Source: Microbacterium esteraromaticum (lineage in GTDB: Bacteria > Actinomycetota > Actinomycetes > Actinomycetales > Microbacteriaceae). From it: a stretch of DNA of 64,000 nt. The position numbers were made by a program, and so were the translations under genes. The notes below the pieces were generated by a model. That model had not been told where the DNA came from. It did not search any database and saw only the letters and a program-made list of their open reading frames with translations. The stretch lies in contig NZ_JAEMWU010000001.1 of the NCBI RefSeq assembly GCF_017303215.1, forward strand, positions 1,984,001-2,048,000, written 5' to 3'. Below, one piece after another: positions 13,851-22,841 of the stretch; the stretch's first letter is position 1; every line of letters starts with the position of its first letter.

Positions 13851-14639
13851 GTATCGCGTCGTCGGCGTACCGCCGGCGAGAGCTCGGGTGGTTTCGGCGA
13901 GGGCGTCCAGACCGCCATCGCGCAGGGCCTTGACGAGGGCAGTGCCGACGATCGCACCATCGGCGTACTCGACGACGCCGGCGATCTGGTCGGCGTTCGA
14001 GATGCCGATGCCGACACAGGCGCGCACGTCGCCGCGGGCGCGCATACGCTCGACGAGAGTGCGGGCTGCACGGTCGAGCTCGGCGCGCTCACCGGTGATG
14101 CCCATGGTTGAGACCGTGTACACGAAGCCGGTGGACGAAGACAGCACAAGATCGAGACGTTCGTCGCTCGAGGTCGGCGCGGCGAGGAAGATCCGATCCA
14201 AACCGGTGCGCTTGCTGGCGGCGATCCACTCGCCGCCAGCTTCGGGCGTGATGTCGGGTGTGATCAGGCCCGCACCACCGGCGGCGAGCAGATCGTCAGC
14301 GTAACGATCGACGCCGTACTGCATGACGGGGTTCCAGTACGTCATCACGACCACGGGCACGTCGGTCTCGGCGCTGATCCGCTGCACGGCGGTGAACAGG
14401 TCGCGCATGCGGAAGCCGTTCGCCAGAGCATGCTGTGTCGCTTGCTGAATGACCTCGCCGTCCATCACCGGGTCCGAGTAGGGCGGACCGATCTCGATGA
14501 TGTCGACGCCGTTGCGCGCCAGCGTCACAGCCGCCTGGATGCTCGTCTCCAGGTCGGGATATCCGATCGGCAGATAACCGATGAACGCGCCGCGCCCGGC
14601 GGCATGCGCCTTGTCGATGGCTGCTGCGACGCGGCTCAC
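13848..14639 (-). CDS. trpA: tryptophan synthase alpha subunit
   Basis: Cleaves indole-3-glycerol phosphate to indole and glyceraldehyde 3-phosphate and channels indole to TrpB. The 263 residues show the catalytic glutamate in [15 protein letters not shown], the region [12 protein letters not shown] and the phosphate-binding GIGISNADQ. The start is GTG at 14639, overlapping the trpB stop as GTGA, so translation is coupled. Confidence 0.96.
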   Translation of the reverse strand: MSRVAAAIDKAHAAGRGAFIGYLPIGYPDLETSIQAAVTLARNGVDIIEIGPPYSDPVMDGEVIQQATQHALANGFRMRDLFTAVQRISAETDVPVVVMTYWNPVMQYGVDRYADDLLAAGGAGLITPDITPEAGGEWIAASKRTGLDRIFLAAPTSSDERLDLVLSSSTGFVYTVSTMGITGERAELDRAARTLVERMRARGDVRACVGIGISNADQIAGVVEYADGAIVGTALVKALRDGGLDALAETTRALAGGTPTTRY

Positions 14640-15847
14640 GATGCGTCGTCCTCTCGGTCGTAGAGATCGAAGTAGCGTGCGGCGGTGTCCATGTCCTTGT
14701 CGCCGCGACCCGACAGGCACACGGCGATCACGCCGTCCGTGCCGAGCTCGCGGCCCAGTCGCAGGGCTGCGGCCAGCGCATGCGCCGACTCGATCGCGGG
14801 GATGATGCCCTCGGTGCGGCTGAGCAGACGCAACGCCTGCATCGCCTCGTCGTCGGTCGCCGGGATGTACTCGGCGCGCCCGATGTCGCTGAGCCATGCG
14901 TGCTCGGGCCCGACACCCGGGTAGTCGAGTCCGGCCGAGATCGAGTGCGACTCGATGGTCTGGCCGTCCTCGTCCTGCAGTACGTAGGTCTTGGCGCCGT
15001 GCAGCACGCCGGGACGTCCCCGTTCGATCGAGGCCGCGTGACGATCGGTGTCGACGCCGTCGCCCGCCGCCTCGACGCCGTACAGACGGACGTCGGCATC
15101 GTCGAGGAACGCATCGAACATGCCGATCGCATTGGAGCCTCCGCCGACGCACGCGACGACGGCGTCCGGAAGTCGGCCGGCCTCGTCGAGCAGCTGCTCG
15201 CGTGCTTCTTCGCCGATGACCTTCTGGAAGTCGCGCACCATCGCCGGGAACGGGTGCGGACCCGCCGCGGTGCCGAAGATGTAGTTGGTCGTCTCGACGC
15301 TGGCGACCCAGTCGCGGTACGCGTCGTTGATGGCGTCCTTCAGGGTGCGCGACCCGGTCGTGACCGGAATGACCTCGGCACCGAGAAGGCGCATCCGGGC
15401 CACGTTCAGAGCCTGGCGTTCGGTGTCGACCTCACCCATGTAGATCGTGCAGTCCAGGCCGAACAGCGCCGCGGCGGTGGCCGTGGCGACGCCGTGCTGG
15501 CCCGCGCCGGTCTCGGCGATCACCCGGGTCTTGCCCAGCCGCTTGGTCAGCAGAGCCTGGCCCAGCACGTTGTTGATCTTGTGCGACCCGGTGTGGTTGA
15601 GGTCTTCGCGCTTGAGGAAGACGCGCGCGCCACCGGCGTGCTCGGCAAACCGGGGCACCTCGGTGATCGGCGACGGACGCCCCGCGTACGAATGCAGCAG
15701 GGCTGCCAGCTCCGCGCGGAACTGCGGGTCGGCGAGGGCATCCTCGTACGCCGCGGTGAGTTCGTCGATGGCCGCGATGAGCGATTCGGGCATGAACCGC
15801 CCACCGAACTCACCGAAGAACGGTCCGTGCTGGTCGCGCAGGCTCAC
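14636..15847 (-). CDS. trpB: tryptophan synthase beta subunit
   Basis: PLP enzyme condensing indole with serine. The 403 residues include the N-terminal [10 protein letters not shown], the PLP lysine in HTGSHKINN, the phosphate loop [10 protein letters not shown] and [12 protein letters not shown]. The GTG start at 15847 overlaps the trpC stop (GTGA) and follows GAGGAGG. It forms the alpha2-beta2 complex with TrpA encoded next to it. Confidence 0.97.
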   Translation of the reverse strand: MSLRDQHGPFFGEFGGRFMPESLIAAIDELTAAYEDALADPQFRAELAALLHSYAGRPSPITEVPRFAEHAGGARVFLKREDLNHTGSHKINNVLGQALLTKRLGKTRVIAETGAGQHGVATATAAALFGLDCTIYMGEVDTERQALNVARMRLLGAEVIPVTTGSRTLKDAINDAYRDWVASVETTNYIFGTAAGPHPFPAMVRDFQKVIGEEAREQLLDEAGRLPDAVVACVGGGSNAIGMFDAFLDDADVRLYGVEAAGDGVDTDRHAASIERGRPGVLHGAKTYVLQDEDGQTIESHSISAGLDYPGVGPEHAWLSDIGRAEYIPATDDEAMQALRLLSRTEGIIPAIESAHALAAALRLGRELGTDGVIAVCLSGRGDKDMDTAARYFDLYDREDDAS

Positions 15848-16650
15848 CGTGCGCCTCCTCGTGCGGTGGGGGCCGCTCCCGCGGCCAGGAAACTCTGCAG
15901 CGTCGCGACGGCATCGCCGGTCACAAGTGCTTCACCGATCAGCACCACGTCGGCGCCGGCCTCGCGGTACCGGGTGACATCCTCGGGAGCGAGCACCGCA
16001 GATTCCGCGATCTTGACCGCGGAGTCGGGGATGCGGTCGGCGAGGCGTCCGAACAGATCGCGGTCCAGCTCGAGTGTGTGCAGGTTGCGCGCGTTGACGC
16101 CGATCAGATCGGCGCCCAGATCGATGGCGACCTCGAGCTCCTCAGCCGAGTGGGTTTCGACCAGCGGCGTCATGCCGAGCTGAAGGATCAGCTCGTGCAG
16201 TTCGAAGAGGGTCTTGCGTTCCAGACCGGCGACGATCAACAGTGCGAGATCTGCGCCCGCGGCGCGTGCCTCGAACACCTGATACGGCGTCGCGATGAAG
16301 TCCTTGCGCAGCACCGGCAGGGACACGCGGGCGGTAACGGCTTCGAGGTCGGCGAGGCTGCCGCCGAAGCGACGTTCCTCGGTCAGAACGCTGATCGCCG
16401 AGGCGCCGCCCTGCTCGTAGAGCGAAGCCTGCAGCGCGGGATCGGCGATCTCGGCCAGCGCACCGCGCGAGGGGCTCGCACGCTTGACCTCGGCGATGAT
16501 CTTGACGTGGTCTGCGGGCGCCAGGGCGGCGCGGGCATCCCGTGCGGCCGACCGCTGTGCGGCATCGCGCTCCACGACAGAGAGCGGTCGCGACAGCGCG
16601 CGCCGCTCGGCGTCCTGCACCGCGCCGGCCGTGAGGTCGGCGAGCACCAT
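15844..16650 (-). CDS. trpC: indole-3-glycerol phosphate synthase
   Basis: Converts carboxyphenylaminodeoxyribulose 5-phosphate to indole-3-glycerol phosphate. The 268-residue TIM barrel shows [33 protein letters not shown] and IGEALV in the right order. The start is ATG at 16650, in TGATG shared with the upstream small membrane protein gene. There is no TrpF fusion; trpD, trpE and trpF are not in the window. Confidence 0.95.
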   Translation of the reverse strand: MVLADLTAGAVQDAERRALSRPLSVVERDAAQRSAARDARAALAPADHVKIIAEVKRASPSRGALAEIADPALQASLYEQGGASAISVLTEERRFGGSLADLEAVTARVSLPVLRKDFIATPYQVFEARAAGADLALLIVAGLERKTLFELHELILQLGMTPLVETHSAEELEVAIDLGADLIGVNARNLHTLELDRDLFGRLADRIPDSAVKIAESAVLAPEDVTRYREAGADVVLIGEALVTGDAVATLQSFLAAGAAPTARGGAR

Positions 16651-16880
16651 CAGTGTGCCTTCGGTGTGTACTTCGGGCCCTTCACGCCCCAGCCTGCCTT
16701 GGCCATCACCCAGCCGACGATCAGTCCAGCGACGATGATGCCACCACTCACCATGACGGCGACGGGCATGTCGAGGCAGAAGAAGACGGCTCCGGCGGTG
16801 AAGCCGAGCAGCATGATCACGACGGCCGTCCACGCAGCAGGCGAGTGTCCGTGTCCGGGGTCGGCGATCGGGTTGGTCAT
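16650..16880 (-). CDS. HGxxPAAW family small membrane protein
   Basis: A 76-residue protein with the motif HGHSPAAW at residues 10-17 and two predicted membrane spans (about 18-35 and 40-60). A short basic tail ends in KGPKYTPKAH. The family is found in actinobacterial trp operons and has no proven function; a link to tryptophan synthesis or uptake rests only on position. GGAGGAG precedes the ATG. It overlaps trpC by one base. Confidence 0.85.
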   Translation of the reverse strand: MTNPIADPGHGHSPAAWTAVVIMLLGFTAGAVFFCLDMPVAVMVSGGIIVAGLIVGWVMAKAGWGVKGPKYTPKAH

Positions 16881-16916
16881 GTTCTCCTCCGGGAGGCTAG
16901 GGGAATTCGATTCAGT

Positions 16917-17510
16917 CTATCGGGCTGCGTCGGTCGGGTCGGTTCCCTGGGACAGCTCGTCCCAGGAATCGATCGCGTCCAGCGGTCCGTCATCGTGGTG
17001 CTTCGCTTCGGAAGCGGCGCGGTACCGGCGACCGCCCGACGCCCAGCCGCGCGCCGTGAACAGCACGAAGACGGATGCCAGCAACAGAAGCACCCACGCC
17101 GCCAGCGCGATCGCGGGCCAGCCGGTGGGTTCGATCTTCGCGACGATCGTGTAGAGCGCGGAGTCCCCGCTCAATCCGGTCGCCTCGGCGACAGCATCCG
17201 CTGCCACGCTCAGCGGTGGACCGACGAGCAGCGTCGCCGTGCCCGCGAGCAACACGCCCGAGGCTGCGATGGTGAGCACTCCGAGCACGTACCGCAGTAC
17301 GGGGCCGGCGATGGCGAGCACGGCTCCGAGCGCCAGCACCGCCAGCGAGAGCGGCGCGAGCAGCGTCAACGCATCGGCGCCGGCGATCAGCAGCGGCTCG
17401 ACAGCATCCGAGCGTTCGACGACCAACCAGGTCTGCGTCGAAGAGACGATTCCGATCGCACCGGCGAGCAGGATGGTCAGCACGGAGAGCATTCTTGCGC
17501 GACGCTTCAT
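16917..17510 (-). CDS. Trp biosynthesis-associated membrane protein
   Basis: A 197-residue protein with about four hydrophobic segments (near 9-29, 42-66, 75-98 and 134-156) and a charged C-terminal tail. It fits the actinobacterial Trp_oprn_chp family, encoded in trp operons between trpE and trpC, of unknown function. The ATG at 17510 overlaps the hisI stop as ATGA, which fixes the start and puts his and trp genes in one translational chain. A trpE gene, usually expected upstream, is absent. Confidence 0.82.
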   Translation of the reverse strand: MKRRARMLSVLTILLAGAIGIVSSTQTWLVVERSDAVEPLLIAGADALTLLAPLSLAVLALGAVLAIAGPVLRYVLGVLTIAASGVLLAGTATLLVGPPLSVAADAVAEATGLSGDSALYTIVAKIEPTGWPAIALAAWVLLLLASVFVLFTARGWASGGRRYRAASEAKHHDDGPLDAIDSWDELSQGTDPTDAAR

Positions 17511-17863
17511 CGCTCCTCCCCTGCCAGATCGAACGCGCGACCATCGAAGCACGTACGGCTGCCGGTGTGGCAGGCGGGGCCATGCTGATCGACGGTGAGC
17601 AGAAGCGTGTCGCCGTCGCAGTCCGTCGCGACGGCATGCACGCGCTGAGTGTTGCCCGACGTGTCGCCCTTGCGCCAGAACTCCTGACGGGAGCGCGACC
17701 AATACACGGCCCGTCCTTCCGCGAGGGTGCGGCGCAAGGCCTCAGCGTTCATCCACGCGAGCATCAGCACCTCCCGCGTGTCGTACTGCTGCACGATCAC
17801 CGGGGCCAACCCCGCATCGTTCCACGTGATTTCGGCGATGCGCGCTTCATTCGCGTCGGTCAT
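17507..17863 (-). CDS. hisI: phosphoribosyl-AMP cyclohydrolase
   Basis: Third step of histidine synthesis. The 118-residue single-domain form lacks the pyrophosphohydrolase domain, which is encoded separately as hisE. The metal-binding acidic cluster is DCDGDT and the zinc cysteines lie in [13 protein letters not shown]. The ATG start overlaps the hisF stop (ATGA). Confidence 0.95.
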   Translation of the reverse strand: MTDANEARIAEITWNDAGLAPVIVQQYDTREVLMLAWMNAEALRRTLAEGRAVYWSRSRQEFWRKGDTSGNTQRVHAVATDCDGDTLLLTVDQHGPACHTGSRTCFDGRAFDLAGEER

Positions 17864-18654
17864 CGCACGCCACCCCGATCGCCCGGGGCAACCTCACGGA
17901 TCGTCACTCCGGATGCTTTCAGCGCTGCCTTGACATCACCGACCGTCAGCTGGCCGGTGTGGAACACGCTGGCCGCGAGGACAGCATCCGCCCCGGCGTC
18001 GATCGCGGGTGCGAAGTGCGAGACGTCGCCGGCTCCGCCGGAGGCGATCACGGGAACCGACGAGACCTCGCGCATCAGACGCACGAGTTCCAGGTCGAAC
18101 CCGTCCTTCGTCCCGTCGGCGTCGATCGAGTTGACCAGAAGCTCACCGGCGCCACGCTCGATGGCCTCGCGCGCCCAGGCGAGGGCATCCAATGATGTCT
18201 CGGTGCGGCCACCATGCGTCGTGACGGCAAAACCGGACGGCGTCGCAGCGGAGCGCTTCACATCGAGCGAGAGCACCAGTACCTGGGCACCGAAGCGATC
18301 GGCGATCTCGCCGATGAGCGCGGGACGGGCGATGGCGGCCGAGTTCACACCGACTTTGTCGGCACCGACGCCGAGCAGGCGCGCGACGTCCTCGACCTCG
18401 CGCACTCCCCCGCCGACGGTCAGCGGCACGAACACGTGCTCGGCGGTGCGCTGCACGATGTCGTATGTCGTCGCGCGGGCATCCACGGTGGCCGTCACGT
18501 CAAGGAAGGTGATCTCGTCCGCGCCCTGCAGCGCATAGTGCGCCGCGAGCTCGACCGGGTCTCCCATGTCGCGCAGGTTCTGGAAGTTGACACCCTTGAC
18601 GACGCGACCGGCTGCCACGTCCAGGCACGGGATGACGCGTGCCGCGAGTGCCAT
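17860..18654 (-). CDS. hisF: imidazole glycerol phosphate synthase, cyclase subunit
   Basis: Forms imidazole glycerol phosphate and AICAR with ammonia from HisH. The 264-residue half-barrel repeat protein has its catalytic aspartates in VIPCLDVA and [13 protein letters not shown]. The ATG at 18654 lies in TGATG with the hisG stop. The HisH partner is not in the window. Confidence 0.96.
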   Translation of the reverse strand: MALAARVIPCLDVAAGRVVKGVNFQNLRDMGDPVELAAHYALQGADEITFLDVTATVDARATTYDIVQRTAEHVFVPLTVGGGVREVEDVARLLGVGADKVGVNSAAIARPALIGEIADRFGAQVLVLSLDVKRSAATPSGFAVTTHGGRTETSLDALAWAREAIERGAGELLVNSIDADGTKDGFDLELVRLMREVSSVPVIASGGAGDVSHFAPAIDAGADAVLAASVFHTGQLTVGDVKAALKASGVTIREVAPGDRGGVR

Positions 18655-19496
18655 CAGAGCCTCGCCGCGTGGATGGCGGTGACCAGGATCGCGCGTGCAC
18701 CGAGGGCGTAGAGGTCGTCCATCACCTGATTCATGCCCTTGCGGGGAATCATGACGCGCACGGCCACCCACTCGGGATCACGCAACGGGGAGATCGTCGG
18801 CGATTCGCGTCCGCCGGCGATCGCGACCGCCTGGTCGACGAGGTGGGCGGGCAGGTCGTAATCGAGCAGCACGAACTGGCGCGCCACCATCACGCCGCGC
18901 AGGCGTCGCAGCAGCCGGTCGGTGCCGGGCGCATCGCCGGGGCGGCTGATCAGCACGGCCTCGGACTCGATGATCACGGGGCCGAAGATCTCCAGGCCCG
19001 CCTGACGCAGGGTGGTTCCGGTCTCGACGACATCGGCGATGACATCCGCCACACCGAGTCGGACCGCCGATTCCACCGCGCCGTCGAGCGGCACGAGTTC
19101 GGCCTGAACGCCATGCCGACGCAGGAAATCGTCGACCAGGCCCGGGTAGGCCGAGGCGACACGGACGCCTTCGAGATCCTCGATCGTGCGGAATCGGCCG
19201 GGAGGCGCCGCGAAACGGAACGTCGAGCGGGCGAAGCCGAGTTGCTCGATCTCGCGCGCGTCGTCCTGACGCACGTCGAGCAGCAGGTCGCGGCCCGTGA
19301 TGCCCACGTCCAGAGCACCGGATGCCACATACGTGGCGATATCGCGGGGACGCAGGTAGAAGAACTCGACGTCGCTGTCGGCGTCGATCACGTGCAGGGT
19401 CTTGGGGTCGCGGCGTCCGACGTAGCCCGCCTCGGCGAGCATGTCGGCAGCGGTCTCGGAGAGCGAGCCCTTGTTCGGAACGGCAATGCGCAGCAT
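18654..19496 (-). CDS. hisG: ATP phosphoribosyltransferase, long form
   Basis: Committed step of histidine synthesis: ATP + PRPP to phosphoribosyl-ATP. At 280 residues it is the long form with a C-terminal regulatory domain (from about residue 205; ending in [17 protein letters not shown]), so it should be inhibited by histidine and need no HisZ. The catalytic part has [23 protein letters not shown] and the PRPP loop around [14 protein letters not shown]. It starts at an ATG; hisE lies 39 bases upstream. Confidence 0.95.
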   Translation of the reverse strand: MLRIAVPNKGSLSETAADMLAEAGYVGRRDPKTLHVIDADSDVEFFYLRPRDIATYVASGALDVGITGRDLLLDVRQDDAREIEQLGFARSTFRFAAPPGRFRTIEDLEGVRVASAYPGLVDDFLRRHGVQAELVPLDGAVESAVRLGVADVIADVVETGTTLRQAGLEIFGPVIIESEAVLISRPGDAPGTDRLLRRLRGVMVARQFVLLDYDLPAHLVDQAVAIAGGRESPTISPLRDPEWVAVRVMIPRKGMNQVMDDLYALGARAILVTAIHAARL

Positions 19497-19535
19497 GGGT
19501 GTCTTTCGGATCGATCGGTCTCTGAGCGGGGCGGC

Positions 19536-19799
19536 TCACAGATGTCGGTAGACGTCCTTAAGGGTCAGTCCCTTGGCCAGCATCATCACCTGCAGGTGGT
19601 ACAGCAGCTGCGAGATCTCCTCGGCCGCATTCTCGTTCGATTCGTACTCAGCGGCCATCCACACCTCAGCGGCCTCTTCGACGATCTTCTTGCCGATGGC
19701 ATGCACGCCGCGATCCAACTGTGCGACGGTGCCCGATCCCTCGGGCCGGGTGAGCGCGGTGGCGCTGAGCTCGGCGAACAGTTCGTCGAAAGTCTTCAC
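19536..19799 (-). CDS. hisE: phosphoribosyl-ATP pyrophosphatase
   Basis: Second step of histidine synthesis, as a free-standing 87-residue all-helical MazG-like enzyme. The acidic metal site is seen in [17 protein letters not shown] and [13 protein letters not shown]. The GTG start overlaps the rpe stop (GTGA). A TAGCCT box inside the rpe 3' end lies 6 bases before it, so a separate leaderless transcript for hisEGFI is possible. Confidence 0.95.
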   Translation of the reverse strand: MKTFDELFAELSATALTRPEGSGTVAQLDRGVHAIGKKIVEEAAEVWMAAEYESNENAAEEISQLLYHLQVMMLAKGLTLKDVYRHL

Positions 19800-20476
19800 A
19801 GTCCCAGGCTAGCCTCTCGCGCACGCTCTCGGAGACCTGTGACGGCCGCCGCGACGTCGTCGGCACCGTACACGGCCGAGCCTGCGACGAACGTGTCGGC
19901 ACCCGCCTCGGCGGCCTGCGCGATGGTTGCATCCGAGATCCCACCGTCGACCTGTAGCCAGACGTCGGATCCGCGCCGCTGCGCCTCGGCCCGCAACGCA
20001 CGCAGCTTCGGCATGGTCTCGGGCATGAACCCCTGGCCGCCGAAGCCGGGCTCGACGGTCATCACCAGAATCTGATCGAACTCGTCGAGTATGTCGTACA
20101 GGGCGTCGCCGGCCGTACCCGGTTTGATCGCCACGCCCGCGCGGGCGCCGATCGATCGCAGTCTCCGTGCCAGCGCGATCGGGTCGGATGCGGCCTCGAG
20201 GTGGAAGGTCACGCTGGCCGCACCCAGTTCGGCGTATCCGGGCGCCCACCGGTCGGGGTCGGTGATCATGAGGTGCACGTCCAGCGGGATCGGGCTGGTC
20301 TGCTGGATGCGCTCGACCATCTGCGGCCCGAACGTGAGGTTCGGCACGAAGTGGTTGTCCATGACATCGACGTGCGCGTAGTCGGCGGTGGCGATCCGCG
20401 CCAGTTCGGTCTGCATGTTCACGAAGTCGGCGGCGAGGATGCTGGGGTTGATACGCGGGGCGCGGGGCAGGCTCAT
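19796..20476 (-). CDS. rpe: ribulose-phosphate 3-epimerase
   Basis: Interconverts ribulose and xylulose 5-phosphate in the pentose phosphate pathway. The 226-residue TIM barrel has SILAADF, the metal-binding [15 protein letters not shown] and the closing [13 protein letters not shown]. The ATG at 20476 follows the rsmB stop after one base; a longer frame upstream is read-through of rsmB. Confidence 0.95.
   Translation of the reverse strand: MSLPRAPRINPSILAADFVNMQTELARIATADYAHVDVMDNHFVPNLTFGPQMVERIQQTSPIPLDVHLMITDPDRWAPGYAELGAASVTFHLEAASDPIALARRLRSIGARAGVAIKPGTAGDALYDILDEFDQILVMTVEPGFGGQGFMPETMPKLRALRAEAQRRGSDVWLQVDGGISDATIAQAAEAGADTFVAGSAVYGADDVAAAVTGLRERAREASLGL
19806..19811 (-). promoter_or_regulatory. 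possible -10 box of hisE (TAGCCT) inside the rpe 3' end
   Basis: TAGCCT ends 6 bases before the hisE GTG, the same spacing as at polA and rarA. It lies in rpe coding sequence and has no clear -35, so it may be chance. Confidence 0.3.
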
Positions 20477-20477
20477 G

Positions 20478-21896
20478 TCACTCGTCTCCTTCAGCGCCCG
20501 AGTCGGCGCCGTTCGTGGTCGGGACGCGCTGCAGCAGCGCGACGAACATGGCGTCGGTCCCGTGGCGATGCGGCCAGAGCTGGGCGCTGAGCGCCCCCGG
20601 CTCGTCCGTGCCACGAGCGCCGAGGTCGATCGGCGACTGCGACATGCCGGTGATCACCGCACGGGCGTCGAGCTCGACGAGGTCGTCGCGCTGATGCAGC
20701 ACCTCCGAGACGACTCCGGTGGTCTCGGCGAGGTGCGGTGAGCAGGTCGCGTACGCCACGATTCCTCCCGGCGCCAGGGCGTCGGCAGCGGCATCCAGCA
20801 GCTGCGTCTGCAGCGCGACGAGCTCGGGGACGTCGGACGGCGACTTGCGCCAACGGGCCTCGGGGCGACGGCGCAGCGCGCCGAGCCCGGTACAGGGGGC
20901 GTCAACGAGGATCCGGTCGAATGCAGCGGGGTGCTGCGCGGCGAACGCCCGTCCGTCCTGACTGTGCACGCGGATCGGGATCGGCAATGGGCGTACGGCG
21001 TTGCGCACCAATCCTGCACGTGTCGGCACCACCTCATTGGCTTCGAGTGCCGCCCCGTGCTGGTGTGCGAGCGCGCCCAGCAGCGCGGTCTTTCCGCCCG
21101 GCCCGGCGCACAGATCGAGCCAGCGCTCCCCTTCGCGGACGGGGGCGGCCTCGGCCAGCGCCAGCGCGACAAGCTGCGAGCCCTCGTCCTGCACACGGAT
21201 CAGCCCGTCGGCGTGCGCGATCGCCTCTCGCGGGTCGCCTCCGGGCGAGCCATACGCGGTCGCCGCGTAGGGACGGCGCGGCTCCCCGGGTTCGGCAAGC
21301 CCCGGGAGCGCGACGAGGGTCACCTCGGGCGAGAGGTTGTCGGATTCGAGCAGCGCGTCGAGCTCGTCATCGCGGCCCTCGGCCGCCAGCGCGCGACGCA
21401 GAGCCCGGATCACCCACACCGGGTGCGCGGTGCGCAGTGCGAGCCGCTCGTCGTCGGATCGTGCTCCCGCCTCGATGCGTTCCTGCCAGGTGTCGGCGTC
21501 GTCTCGTCCGATCCTGCGCAGCACGGCGTTGGCGAAACCGGACGCCCCGCGCCCGACTTCCGCTGCGACGAGGTTCACCGACTCGTTGACGGCGGCGTGC
21601 GGGGCTACTCTGGTCGCCAGCAGCTGGTGCGCGCCGAGGCGCAGCGCGTCGAGCACCGCGGGATCGATCTCGCTGACCGGGCGACCGGCGGCATCCGCGA
21701 TGATCGCGTCGTAGGTGCCGCGACGGCGAAGCGTGCCGTACGCGAGCTCGGTCGCCAGCGCGGCGTCCTGGGTGTTCAGGCGTGCTTCGGCGATGAGCTT
21801 CGGCAGCAGCAGGTTGGCGTACGCGTCGTCTTCGGTGACAGCGCGGATCACGTCGTAGGCGACCCAGCGGGCCGGCTGGATGCGCGTGCGGCTCAT
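20478..21896 (-). CDS. rsmB: 16S rRNA (cytosine-C5)-methyltransferase RsmB/Sun family
   Basis: Methylates cytosine in 16S rRNA (C967 in E. coli numbering) using SAM. The 472 residues comprise an N-terminal NusB-like RNA-binding domain (about 1-140) and a C-terminal methyltransferase domain with the SAM loop DLCAGPGGKT and both family cysteines, in DAPCTGLGALRR and YATCSPHLAET. The ATG at 21896 overlaps the fmt stop (ATGA). The fmt-rsmB-rpe order is conserved in actinobacteria. Confidence 0.95.
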   Translation of the reverse strand: MSRTRIQPARWVAYDVIRAVTEDDAYANLLLPKLIAEARLNTQDAALATELAYGTLRRRGTYDAIIADAAGRPVSEIDPAVLDALRLGAHQLLATRVAPHAAVNESVNLVAAEVGRGASGFANAVLRRIGRDDADTWQERIEAGARSDDERLALRTAHPVWVIRALRRALAAEGRDDELDALLESDNLSPEVTLVALPGLAEPGEPRRPYAATAYGSPGGDPREAIAHADGLIRVQDEGSQLVALALAEAAPVREGERWLDLCAGPGGKTALLGALAHQHGAALEANEVVPTRAGLVRNAVRPLPIPIRVHSQDGRAFAAQHPAAFDRILVDAPCTGLGALRRRPEARWRKSPSDVPELVALQTQLLDAAADALAPGGIVAYATCSPHLAETTGVVSEVLHQRDDLVELDARAVITGMSQSPIDLGARGTDEPGALSAQLWPHRHGTDAMFVALLQRVPTTNGADSGAEGDE

Positions 21897-22816
21897 GATC
21901 CCACCCGCAGTCCATCGTGATCGCGCAGGCCGCGCCACCAGTCCGCGGCGTTCATCGCCCCGCGCCCGGCGGGCTGCACTCGGGTCACCTCGAGCGGTGT
22001 GCTCGCGGTACCGATCAGCACCGCGGTCTTGGTTCCGCCCAGCTCCCCCGGCGCCAGGCGCGGGGCGTCGGATGCTGCCGGCGCGGCGGCCAGGATCTTG
22101 AGCCGACCCCCGTCAAAGGTCGTGTGCGCCCCCGGTTCGGGCGTCACGCCCCGGTAGCGGGCGTAGATGATGTCGACCGGCTGGTGCCAGTCGAGCAGGC
22201 CGTCCTCAAGACCGAGCTTCGGGGCGAGGGTCTCGTCTCCGGCCTGCGGTGTCGCCACGGCGGTGCCGGCCGCGATGTCAGCGACGACCGTGCGGGTGAG
22301 GTCGGCGCCGTCGATGGCGAGCACGTCCAGTGCGACGTCGGCGGTCGCGTCGGCGGGAATGTCGACCGCGCGCATCGCGAACACGTCGCCGGCGTCGAGC
22401 GCCGGCACGAGGCGGAACACGCTCACGCCGATCTCGGTGTCGCCGGCGATCAGCGCTCGCTGTACCGGTGCGGCGCCGCGCCACCGCGGCAGCAGTGAGA
22501 AGTGCAGGTTGATCCATCCCTGGGTCGGCGTCGACAGCAGCGGCTCGCGCACGATGCCGCCATAGGCGACGATCACGCCGAGTTCGGCGTCGAGCGCGGA
22601 GATCTGCGCAGTGACCTCGGCATCGAGTCGTGCCGCCTTGATCACCGGCAACCCGAGCTCGTCGGCGGCCTCGGCGACTGGCGACGGCGTCAGCACGCGC
22701 TTGCGGCCGAGGGGGGCATCGGGGCGGGTGACGACCCCGACGATGTCGTGCTGCGCGGCGAGAGTGCGAAGCGTGGGCACCGCGACGGCGGGTGTGCCGG
22801 CGAAGACGAGGCGCAT
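21893..22816 (-). CDS. fmt: methionyl-tRNA formyltransferase
   Basis: Formylates initiator Met-tRNA with 10-formyl-THF. The 307 residues show the N-terminal RLVFAGTPAVAVPTL and the catalytic region NLHFSLLPRWRGAAP, with the C-terminal OB-like tRNA domain after about residue 205. The ATG is preceded by CGGAGAACC. It follows priA by 25 bases and is coupled to rsmB. Confidence 0.96.
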   Translation of the reverse strand: MRLVFAGTPAVAVPTLRTLAAQHDIVGVVTRPDAPLGRKRVLTPSPVAEAADELGLPVIKAARLDAEVTAQISALDAELGVIVAYGGIVREPLLSTPTQGWINLHFSLLPRWRGAAPVQRALIAGDTEIGVSVFRLVPALDAGDVFAMRAVDIPADATADVALDVLAIDGADLTRTVVADIAAGTAVATPQAGDETLAPKLGLEDGLLDWHQPVDIIYARYRGVTPEPGAHTTFDGGRLKILAAAPAASDAPRLAPGELGGTKTAVLIGTASTPLEVTRVQPAGRGAMNAADWWRGLRDHDGLRVGS

Positions 22817-22841
22817 GAAGGTTCTCCGGAGGGTGTTTCGA

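Noticed and set aside
12866..14149. A 427-residue reading of lgt
   Set aside because: The first 104 residues are trpA sequence in another frame. The Lgt N-terminus starts at the ATG at 13837.
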